Below, in pieces: positions 10,510 to 19,574 of a stretch of 64,000 nt of DNA; positions within the stretch are counted from its first letter, which is position 1; each line of letters opens with the position of its first letter. The notes below the pieces were generated by a model. The model saw only the letters and a list, made by a program, of their open reading frames with translations, did no database searches and was not told the DNA's origin. The position numbers and the translations under genes were made by a program. This DNA comes from Symsagittifera roscoffensis (Eukaryota; Xenacoelomorpha; Acoela; Convolutidae), in NCBI RefSeq assembly GCF_963678635.1, contig NC_087066.1, positions 9,886,723 to 9,950,722 on the forward strand, written 5' to 3'.

Positions 10510-12199
10510 GTAATTGCCCGCGACTATCAAAATTACTGAAACACATGGAAACGTGTTTAAAAAACAACTAGAGGATAAAGTCCCATCAGGAGAAATCCTG
10601 AAAATGAGCAACAACATCAACTACAACATAATTCATTAATTTTTTTCATGTGTCACGTTCTCATGAAGAAACGGAGTCCGTTTCTTTTTTTCTTCTTTTT
10701 TTGGAATAATCAGAAGGTCAAAAGAATCATAGTAACCGAGGTTACAGTCATGAGTCCCTTCATCATGTTTTGAAAAGGACTTAAACACTTGTCATCTTCT
10801 TTTATCATTATCACTTCCATATCTAGAAAACTCCAAGGATTTTGACTGGAATACATGATGAAGGGACTCATGACTGTAACCTCGGTTACTATGATACTTT
10901 TGACCTTCTGATTACTCCAAAAAAAGAAGAAGAAAAAAAGAAACGGAGTCCGTATCGACTTAATGTTAGTCACATCGACTCTAGTCATCTTCGTTTTATC
11001 GCGTCCGTAACTAGTAATATTTAAGAATTTGACTGGAGTATGTGATGGAGGATTACGTCTCAAAAGGTATAATTCCCAAATGGCATAAAAATGAAAAATT
11101 TCCCAAATGGCCTAAGTTTCATGCAACAGTTGCATTAAAAAATTCGAGAGCAACTTTTTTGAGATTAATATGAGGAAATTAGTCAAGTTGTCAATTCATT
11201 TGTTGATTGTCATTTTATCTTGAAAAAATGGTAGAATTTTATATCAAAAGCGAAAAGCATAAGATTGCGGTTAATGAGAAGCTTCTTGTGTTCAATTTTT
11301 CCGACAAATTTGACGCTTAACATTTGTTTGGAAGCAATTAATTCTAAATTTTGTTCACGTGTTTTCGTTCCTGACAAAATGTTAGAATTAAAAACTGAGA
11401 AAAAACGTTTGATTCACAAAAAAAACTTAAAATTTATGCCATTTGTGAAAATTTTCTTTTTTATGCCAATTTGGAATTATGCCATTTGCGAAGTTACCGT
11501 GATCGAGGGACTCCTAACTGTAACTTCGGTTACTGTGATACTTTTGACCTTCTGATTATCTAGGTAAGCGAAAAAAAAAAGCTTCATACAGGTCTCTAGA
11601 AAAATGTCATTAAGATCTAGCTGTTACAGAAAGCTATAACCAGTCGCATGTAAACCTGAACACTACTCGTGTGCGTAATAAAGGGGAATCTCGCTTTTTT
11701 TTTGTCTTGGAAACTGAATTAATGCTAGAACTAAAGCTTGTATTAATGATAGATCGCAAAAAATTTTGGGCAGGCAGAATTGATTTAAAGGGCAATATAC
11801 TGGTTTCAAAATTTTCTGAATCCAAATATCACTTTTGCAATTCAGCTTTGAAATTGCAACCTTGAGACCTAATTTGCATGCAATTATTTTTGGCTCAGGT
11901 AATTTGTCCCTTATGTATCAATTCTGTCTATCCGAACTTTTGTCAACTCTCATGATGCGATTTATTTTGTACAAATTTCTTGCTTTTGTTCATATAGTAG
12001 TTTCATAACGAGCAGTGCTTGCAATTACCTATACTTCTGTTGCTGTCAAGTACTGTATTTTTTGTTAAATTAAGATCAACTTCTGCAAATTTTGTTCTTC
12101 CCGCTGAAACCTTATTCATCTCCGACACAAAACTATCAAAATTCATTTGAAGAAAGTACGTGTCATATTCTTAATTAAAAATCCACTAAATCAGGATAT
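10510..12199 (+). repeat. Inner tandem duplication, unit 1 (1.69 kb)
   Basis: It starts GTAATTGCCCGCGAC and ends at TCAGGATAT, and repeats as 12238-13927. The second segment (40714-43187) has this sequence only once. The junction, 12200-12237, holds filler made of two copies of GCTTAGTGTATTGCCC. That looks like template switching during repair. Confidence 0.9.
10709..11556. mobile_element. TA-flanked MITE with nested inverted repeats, copy 1
   Basis: 848 bp bounded by TA on both sides (10707-10708 and 11557-11558). The termini are inverted repeats: left starts ATCAGAAGGTCAAAAG, right ends CTTTTGACCTTCTGAT. The TIR contains a near-palindrome, GTAACCGAGGTTAC. A third, inward copy of the terminal sequence lies at about 10855-10910, and a second inverted pair (AATTCCCAAATGGCATAAAA at about 11068 against its partner near 11465) is nested inside. 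It has no convincing coding capacity. The TA flanks suggest mobilisation by a Tc1/mariner-type transposase (inference). Confidence 0.75.
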
Positions 12200-12237
12200 T
12201 TAACGCTTAGTGTATTGCCCGCTTAGTGTATTGCCCA

Positions 12238-13927
12238 GTAATTGCCCGCGACTATCAAATTACTGAAACACATGGAAACGTGTTTAAAAAACAACTAGAG
12301 GATAAAGTCCCATCAGGAGAAATCCTGAAAATGAGCAACAACATCAACTACAACATAAGTCATTAATTTTTTTCATGTGTCACGTTCTCATGAAGAAACG
12401 GAGTCCGTTTCTTTTTTTCTTCTTTTTTTTTGGAATAATCAGATGGTCAAAAGTATCATAGTAACCGAGGTTACAGTCATGAGTCCCTTCATCATGTTTT
12501 GTAAAAGGACTTAAACACTTGTCATCTTCTTTTATCATTATCACTTCCATATCTAGAAAATTCCAAGGATTTTGACTGGAATACATGATGAAGGGACTCA
12601 TGACTGTAACCTCGGTTACTATGATACTTTTGACCTTCTGATTACTCCAAAAAAAGAAGAAGAAAAAAAGAAACGGAGTCCGTATCGACTTAATGTTAGT
12701 CACATCGACTCTAGTCATCTTCGTTTTATCGCGTCCGTAACTAGTAATATTTAGGAATTTGACTGGAGTATGTGATGGAGGATTACGTCTCAAAAGGTAT
12801 AATTCCCAATTGGCATAAAAATGAAAAATTTCCCATATGGCCTAAGTTTCATGCAACAGTTGCATTAAAAAATTCGAGAGCAACTTGTTTGAGATTAATA
12901 TGAGGAAATTAGTCAAGTTGTCAATTCATTTGTTGATTGTCATTTTATCTTGAAAAAATGGTAGAATTTTATATCAAAAGCGAAAAGCATAAGATTGCGG
13001 TTAATGAGAAGCTTCTTGTGTTCAATTTTTCCGACAAATTTGACGCTCAACATTTGTTTGGAAGCAATTAATTCTAAATTTTGTTCACGTGTTTTCGTTC
13101 CTGACAAAATTTTAGAATTAAAAACTGAGAAAAAACGTTTGATTCACAAAAAAAACTTAAAATTTATGCCATTTGTGAAAATTTTCTTTTTTATGCCAAT
13201 TTGGAATTATGCCATTTGCGAAGTTACCGTGATCGAGGGACTCCTGACTGTAACTTCGGTTACTGTGATACTTTTGACCTTCTGATTATCTAGGTAAGCG
13301 AAAAAAAAAAGCTTCATACAGGTCTCTAGAAAAATGTCATTAAGATCTAGCTGTTACAGAAAGCTATAACCAGTCGCATGTAAACCTGAACACTACTCGT
13401 GTGCGTAATAAAGGGGAAACTCGCTTTTTTTTTGTCTTGGAAACTGAATTAATGCTAGAACTAAAGCTTGTATTAATGATAGATCGCAAAAAATTTTGGG
13501 CAGGCAGAATTGATTTAAAGGGCAATATACTGGTTTCAAAATTTTCTGAATCCAAATATCACTTTTGCAATTCAGCTTTGAAATTGCAACCTTGAGACCT
13601 AATTTGCATGCAATTATTTTTGGCTCAGGTAATTTGTCCCTTATGTATCAATTCTGTCTATCCGAACTTTTGTCAACTCTCATGATGCGATTTATTTTGT
13701 ACAAATTTCTTGCTTTTGTTCATATAGTAGTTTCATAACGAGCAGTGCTTGCAATAACCTATACTTCTGTTGCTGTCAAGTACTGTATTTTTTGTTATAT
13801 TAAGATCAACTTCTGCAAATTTTGTTCTTCCCGCTGAAACCTTATTCATCTCCGACACAAAACTATCAAAATTCATTTGAAGAAAGTACGTGTCATATTC
13901 TTAATTAAAAATCCACTAAGTCAGGAT
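12238..13927 (+). repeat. Inner tandem duplication, unit 2 (1.69 kb)
   Basis: A near-identical repeat of 10510-12199. Unlike unit 1 it continues uninterrupted into the 5' untranslated sequence and exon 1 copy of the ATPase gene, so it is the unit in the original context. Confidence 0.9.
12438..13286. mobile_element. TA-flanked MITE, copy 2
   Basis: The same element as 10709-11556, duplicated with its surroundings as part of the 1.69-kb tandem repeat rather than by separate transposition. The flanking sequence is identical on both sides. Confidence 0.75.
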
Positions 13928-14021
13928 ATCTTGTTCTTAAAGGACCTAGTTATTCTTCAGGGTTTAATTTTTTCAGATTTGTTTGTCCAATTCAGACGAA
14001 TTCCTATTGACTCCAGCAAAA
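13928..14021 (+). promoter_or_regulatory. Copy of the 5' untranslated region of the Na+/K+-ATPase gene
   Basis: It matches 42790-42883. It contains a splice-acceptor-like TTTTTTCAG about 45 bp before the ATG. That suggests either a non-coding upstream exon or a spliced-leader acceptor. Whether this copy is transcribed is unknown. Confidence 0.5.
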
Positions 14022-14033
14022 ATGAGCGGAGAG
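14022..14033 (+). pseudogene. Duplicated copy of Na+/K+-ATPase coding exon 1 (M-S-G-E)
   Basis: Twelve coding bases, ATG AGC GGA GAG, followed directly by the donor GTGAGT. They are identical to 42884-42895. In this copy intron 1 is cut off about 290 bp downstream by the junction to the MULE. A transcript from here would have to cross the MULE, the 24.6-kb Gypsy element and the second exon 1 to reach exon 2 at 56535, so it is probably non-functional. It could act as a distant alternative promoter. Confidence 0.65.
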
Positions 14034-14325
14034 GTGAGTTGTCATTTATTTATTTTGTCTTTGTTTTTATCCACACGGTCTTTCACTATTTCAAATTACT
14101 TCAATATTTCTTTGAGATCATATTTCAAATTAGTTGACAGAGCAAGTTTCTTGTAATCGGGAACTATGCTTTTTTTCACGTAAATCTGTAATAAAGCTTA
14201 GTTACTTTATAAGTGAACCTTAGCAACTTCGAGACTACTTCTTACTTGGCCTAAAGGAAACGCGGTTGCTTGGACCCTATGGTCGGGGTATGGGTCGCGG
14301 TCGGACCTTGTTTTTTTCAGCATGT

Positions 14326-15679
14326 AAATGGAACTTCCTGATCATTCCGCGTACGGGCAGCCCAATTATATGGAACAAGTTGACTTCGGAACACCTGAAG
14401 ACGAGCTTTCCTGCAATGAAACAGTTTACTTTGAGGAATTTGAGGGTGAACCTAGAAGTTCCACGCCAATAATTGTTGATAGTGACGTTGAAGTACCCGA
14501 AACTCCAAGTACCATTCAACCCGACGAAGAGAATGACGTTTTTATCGACCTTCCTAGTCATGCTAAGAAAGGGGGCAATTTGGTAGCAGAAGTAACTGGA
14601 TATGTCTATTCGCATAAGAGGTCTAATATTTGGACATGCACGGTTCGCACTAAGGAGGTTCGCTGCTACGCCGCCATTAAGAAGGTCGATGGGAAGTATC
14701 AAAAATTAGGCCACCATAAATGCGAGGCTAGGCCTGGTATAGTTAAGAAAAATAGAATTGCTTTTGAGTCTAAGAAGCTAGCAAAGTCGATCGCCGACAT
14801 CTCCTATTTGCAACAGAAAATCAAAAAAGTCACTTGAAAAATGCTAAAACGTGGTTCATAGATGCAACGTTTAAAGTCGTTAAGGAGCCATTCAAGCAAC
14901 TATTCTCAATTCACACGTTCGTCACTAATAGTGCATCGCAAGAGAGGCAGCATGTACCTATATCGTTTGCAATAATGTCAGGAAGAAGCATGAATGATTA
15001 TAAAAAAGTACTGCAAGAACAATTAGATGTCGCTGGACGATGCAAAGTGGAAGAGGTCGTTTGCGATTTTGAAGTGGCGCTTTGGAAAGCAATACAATCA
15101 GTCTTTCCTCAAACGTCGATTAGAGGCTGTTATTTCCATTGGACACAAGCGGTTTTTAAGCACATCACTGAGAATGGACTTAAAGATGCGTACTCTTCTG
15201 TTGAAACGATCCGCACATTCCTCCGGAAGGTATTGTCTCTACCGTTGCTTCCCAGTGAATTGATACGTCGGGCATTTAAACTTTTGAATCAAGAGGCAAA
15301 GACCTTCAACGACAATCGTCTCGAACGTTCATGGAGTACGTCCGAAGGCAGTAGATTGACTCGAAAATGTTTCCACCTGAGACCTGGTGCCAGTTCATGA
15401 AAGGTACTCGCACAAACAATGATCTTGAATCATGGCACCACCGCATCAACAAGCGCGCCATGAACCCGAATGTAAATTTTTATTTTCTCGTGCAGGTACT
15501 TTTCAATGAGGCACAGTTGGTTGAAATTAATTTGCGGATCCTGTCTGTACAGGAGAGCCGAAAAGGCTATGTGGAGAAGCAAAAGCTTCTTTTCGAGGTT
15601 TGGAATGCTTTCATTGAAGGCAACATCAGTGCCGGAACCATGCATGGTAGGTGCTCACGGCTTGTTGGATGTCCGAGTA
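14326..15679 (+). mobile_element. MULE copy 2, left part (5'-truncated by the duplication junction)
   Basis: It starts inside the MULE at the equivalent of about 8238 in copy 1, because the duplication junction lies there, so the left TIR is absent. It runs to 15679, where the giant Gypsy element has inserted, and continues at 40247-40586. It differs from copy 1 by a deletion of about 215 bp at 14789 and by having the 165 bp that copy 1 lacks near 15400. Confidence 0.9.
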
Positions 15680-15684
15680 TGTGA
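14328..15684 (+). pseudogene. MULE transposase, copy 2, broken
   Basis: A near-identical second copy of the FLYWCH/MULE transposase. The first part (14328-14837) holds the acidic N-terminus and zinc finger. A deletion of about 215 bp after 14789 shifts the frame to a stop at 14837. The catalytic core (first and second Asp blocks) continues in another frame from 14834. A small indel near 15323 shifts the frame again, and the C-terminal part (WCQFMKGTRTNNDLESWHHR and onwards, 15367-15684) follows in a third frame. That C-terminal block, including the N-x-E-x-W-H-x-R signature usual near the end of MULE transposases, is what copy 1 has lost. The two copies carry complementary lesions. The final 3' end is separated by the Gypsy insertion. 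Confidence 0.88.
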
Positions 15685-16616
15685 CATTCGACCAGAATGG
15701 CCAAAATGCAATCTCTGCAGAATTCGGAATTTTAGCAGTAAGCCTTCCGGATTGGTGGTTTTTAAGAACTAAGGGCGTTATTGGAACGTTTAGCCAAACG
15801 GTGAAGGCTGGAATATTCTAGTATTTTAAAATTTCAAAAATTCGAATGATGACGTCACATTTCTGAGAAATGCTGAAACGGCCATTTTAACAAAAAACGA
15901 GTGAAAGAACACAACAACAACATTAGTTGCGCTGACGAGAACAACTTTATCGAAATTGAAGAAGTCGAAATTGAAGAAAAACAGCAGCAGATTGCAGAGA
16001 ACGTTCCGAGTTGCAACTATTGTGCTGCTACAATAGTTGCAAGGCCGTTGCGAACAACGGTGAAGGGTAAGAAACCAGCCTTCCGTGTTGTCGTGAAATC
16101 GAACTTAAGGAGCTTGATTCACCGGATTCAAGAATCCGGAAGGGTCTCGGGACGGAAAAATTTTATTGACTCATATGAACTTTTAGCATCCTGTCATGTC
16201 CTGACTTGAATTTAATTGATATTTGGATTAGTTTTGACAAGGATGAGGTGCTAAGAGTTGGGGGGGAAAGGGTTGATCCATCTTCGATGGAGATGATGAT
16301 TTTTATCTACTGAACAAAAACAATAGTAATATAATAAGTAGTAGCCCTGTTTTTAGGAGTGACCTCGTGGTCTGGGGATACTGAGACCCAGCCATGAGCT
16401 CACTATTTTTGCATGTAATTCAGTTAATTTGAGCGTTCTGGTCGAAGCCGGAGAACAGTAACGTTTTTGTCGACCCGATGTTAGAAAAGACCACCGAAAA
16501 GTACTGGCTTGGTAGAGACGGTGAAAAACATGCAAAGCTCTGTTTAGACGCTAGCCAGTCGTCTTAAGACTTAGTTTTGTTATCCGTCGATATGTATCTT
16601 CCGGGCGAATGTTACA
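15680..16616 (+). repeat. 5' LTR of the giant Gypsy element
   Basis: 937 bp, TGTGACATTCG at the start and CGAATGTTACA at the end (imperfect inverted repeat, TG...CA). Flanked on the left by GTA of the MULE target. It contains single reverse- and forward-oriented copies of the CCGGA-GGG motif (15743 and 16133) that is arrayed in the leader. A frame open from 15901 to 16209 has no ATG at its start and no counterpart in the old copy. Confidence 0.95.
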
Positions 16617-16628
16617 TGTATGTTTTTA

Positions 16629-16643
16629 TGGCGCTCCTGGGTG
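16629..16643 (+). other. Candidate primer-binding site
   Basis: TGGCGCTCCTGGGTG begins 12 bp after the 5' LTR. It starts with TGG, the complement of a tRNA CCA end, and its first 11 bases are conserved at the same place in the old copy (7296-7306). I could not name the tRNA. The 12-bp gap from the LTR is larger than usual. Confidence 0.5.
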
Positions 16644-16682
16644 TTATTCTTTCATAACATCATGACCGGCGGAACCGTTAAC

Positions 16683-16708
16683 GAGCACTCCGCGCCGAGC
16701 GGATGCTC
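16683..16708 (+). other. GC-rich hairpin in the leader
   Basis: GAGCACTCCGC, loop GCCGA, then GCGGATGCTC: an almost perfect 10-11-bp stem close to the LTR in an AT-rich region. One arm is retained in the old copy (about 7240-7252). A position near the PBS is where dimerisation or packaging signals often lie in retroelements (inference). Confidence 0.5.
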
Positions 16709-18611
16709 ACATTAACGCCCTTAATAGGCCTAAACTGCCGGGGCGGAAGGGTAGTTCGGAACGCGGAAGCCTTCCGGATTACCGTGAATAGTTTTTTAAC
16801 CTAGTTAAGACCGAAAATTCACGAACCAGGAAGGGTGGGGGGAATCATGAAACCCTCATCCCCTGCGTGGTTTGTGACCAAAAACACTTAAAGATATAAG
16901 CAAAACCAAACAAAAAGTAGTATAGTACCCAAGAAAAACAAAAAACATAAAAAAATAACCGAAAAAACCAAAAACAGTAAAAAAGTAAAAAATCAGTAGA
17001 AATCATCCCCCCAGACAAGATGTGATTCAACCCCCCCGTTTGTTGTTGATAGATATATTGTTATTACAGGCATTTATATCAGTCAGGATCGTTACGATCA
17101 GTTTTGTAGCCCGTTTGTGAGGCTTGTACTGTAGGGTTATTTGAGCATTTAAACACGTTAATGATAAATTGCGCTCAATCCGGAAGGGTCAGCTGATTTG
17201 CGCTCAATTCGGAAGGGTCCTGGGTGAAGACCGATCCGGCAAGCAGTACAAGGAGCAACAAGAAGGGGCTCAACGACAACAACAATCGACTGTTGGGTAT
17301 CGTTAACAAGTTTTGTATCCCTTTTGGTACAAAAAGTAAGATAGTAATCTGTGGGGGGCTCGACAGTGCTGCACTGTAGTGACCCTTCACCGAACTGCGA
17401 ATATCCGAGTTAAGCACCTTAATTCGGATAATAAACAAACCCGGAGGGGTATAGTATTACTAATATTATTATTTATATAGCCTATATTAATAGTCTTATA
17501 TCGTTTTTCAGTGAAAAACAACGAAAACAGACCGGTTTTTAGGGTCAAAATAGCGATATTTTGATCCCCCCACAAGTCGCGATTTTTGAGATATCGATAT
17601 TTTTTGAAACGGAAAAAAGCGCTAAGTTAGTGTGTTACATCGTAACTGCACTACTGTAATAGGTAGAACCGGTTAACTTTAGTTCGGAAGTGGTTGGAAC
17701 TAGTTTGGTACCAAAAACCAAATTTTCCCATTTTTTGATAGTAAGAAGCACTATAAAATCAGAAAATTTTTTGAAATCTTTGAGTTAGGACAGTAAAAAT
17801 AGTTGTTCGGACAACGTCGACTAGTGAATCTACGAGTTTTAAAACCCGCTACCGGAAAGCCTTCGGGGTTGCAGAGAAATCGAACATAACGTGTTTGATT
17901 TGGTGGATTCATCAATCCGGAGGGGTCCAGGTAGCATAGTTTTTCGCAAATTTTTTCTACAAAAGCGTTTTAGATCGGGTCTTTTGCATTGAACTAGAAG
18001 AGTATAGGCCTTCTGAGCTCAGATCAATAATTTTTAGGTCGAAAGGACCAGATTTGCGGAAAAAGTTAGGCGGAACCTATAAGAGAGAAAATTTTTGAGT
18101 TTGGAAGAAAGACGTTTTAGTTAATAACTTTGGAACTACAGAGCATATCGAGTCAATCTTGGTACCATTAGATCAGAAATTAGCTGAACTTACTAGTAGG
18201 AAAGAGAATTACTCGAAAAAGCGAGCGAGAAAATTTTTTGAGATTGTTTTTAGCAAATTACACAAATCCGGAGGGGTACACCCTTCACGTTTTATAAATT
18301 TTTCTGAAAAACCCTCATACCCCTACCAAAAGTTGATAGCGATTGAACTAAGTAACTTAGGACAGTTCTAGACAAAAAGGGAGGGCTGAAGGCTCAAGAC
18401 AACCATAATAGAGTCGAAATTAGGCAAGTGATAAGACCCTTCACCGTTAGTGTGAATTGTCAAATGAGTGCCTTAACTTTAATCCGGAGGGGTCTAGGAA
18501 AGGACCCTTTACCCTTCCCAGTTAATTCAAACAGCATAAAAGCAACGCAGAACGTATAAGCTGAAATTAAGAAAACTACGAAAAGCTACTTTGACAGAGC
18601 TAAGGGCTCCC

Positions 18612-18798
18612 AATCCGGAGGGGTCGAAATTTTTCAAAGTCAGAGGGGTCCGAATCCGGAGGGGTCTTATAGTTGCTAATTCGGAGGGGTCCAAATCCGG
18701 AGAGGTCTACTATTAACTAACTCGGAGGGGTCCCAATCCGGAGGGGTCCATATTCTGACAGTCCGGAAGGGTCCTATTTGTGCCAATCCGGAGGGGTA
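18612..18798 (+). repeat. Array of the 14-bp motif AATCCGGAGGGGTC (9-10 copies)
   Basis: Copies start at 18612, 18653, 18678, 18694, 18719, 18735, 18760 and 18785, plus a degenerate one at about 18637, all in the same orientation with irregular spacing of 16-41 bp. The core CCGGAGGGGTC is the most conserved part. About six more copies are scattered through the rest of the leader and the LTR. Spacers are not similar in length, so this is not a simple satellite; the motif itself is what is conserved. Confidence 0.92.
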
Positions 18799-19574
18799 TT
18801 ATTTTATTAAGGACTTAGGTAAACGAAAGAAAGACTAAAAAGCGAGAGGTATTAGGTTATTAATACACAGGCTAGGTATCAGTGACTGCACTGGTAACTT
18901 GCCTTTCAAAAAGAACCAGAGTAATACAAAACAGGTCCGAACTCGGATATTCGCGACACTAAGTCTAAATTAAAAAGAGCGTGACTCATTGGTGTGGATT
19001 GGAACATAATACGTTTTTGGGAAAAGTGACTGCCCTGAGGATTTTAGTAGGTCTAGCTCGGGCAAACCGAAGGCAGATAGGTAACACAGTACTCGGTGGG
19101 TGCAATAGACGCCCACTTGAGAAAATAACTGCCTTCAAAGTTTTGTCTGTTTGGTGCAGCACCAAGCAGGGAAAGCTTTTTCTTTAAAAGACAGGTTCGA
19201 CTATTGTACTGCGACCGACTAAGAGTACAAGACACATACGTTTTTTTATATATACATTCATATTGTGTCAATATATATTTTTTGTTTTTGATTTTAAATC
19301 AACCTAAACTGTGTTTGATTGGGTAGTGAGTACACTATCTTTTAAATTGACTGATAACATCATATTGTGCTAGTTTCCAGATCTTTGGACCGATAATCGG
19401 CTAGTGTGAATAAATTTTATACAAACTGTACTCTGACAACATACAGGGATTCGTGGTCACTATTTAATAGAATCTGGTGAAATTTATTGTGTTGTGTCAT
19501 TATTATTGTTAATAAAACTATAAGGTCTCTAGCAATTGAGTCAAGAGTAGGCATAGGAAAGTGACAAATAAAGA

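Larger units (their letters stand above)
10124..14325 (+). repeat. First copy of the duplicated segment upstream of the Na+/K+-ATPase gene
   Basis: It matches 40714-43187 almost base for base, apart from an extra 1.69-kb tandem repeat here. It contains upstream sequence, MITE copies, the 5' untranslated sequence and coding exon 1 of the ATPase gene, the start of intron 1 and the head of a SINE. It stops at 14325, where it is joined to the interior of a MULE. The equivalent point in the other copy is 43187. The junction shares only two bases (TA) with both parents, which fits end-joining rather than homologous recombination. No gene other than the exon copy is seen. Confidence 0.88.
16617..19574 (+). 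other. Leader of the giant Gypsy element
   Basis: Almost 3 kb between the LTR and gag without a convincing gene. It holds the PBS candidate, a GC-rich hairpin at 16683-16708 (arms GAGCACTCCGC and GCGGATGCTC), and scattered AATCCGGAGGGGTC motifs at 17177, 17206, 17441 (partial), 17914, 18265 and 18481, then the dense array at 18612-18798. The old copy has the same layout. Likely roles are regulation, RNA packaging or insulation (inference). Confidence 0.8.

Noticed and set aside
10842-13595. Several 60-137-codon frames repeated in the upstream segments
   Set aside because: They are low-complexity translations of the MITE and its inverted repeats, recur only because the DNA is duplicated, and occur on both strands at the same place.
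15901-16209. 102-codon open frame inside the LTRs of the giant element
   Set aside because: It starts at GTG without an ATG, is identical in both LTRs simply because they are repeats, and has no open counterpart in the old copy.
18612-18798. A repeat array that could be taken for a CRISPR
   Set aside because: Spacing is irregular (16-41 bp), repeats are short and imperfect, and the sequence is within the leader of an animal retroelement.
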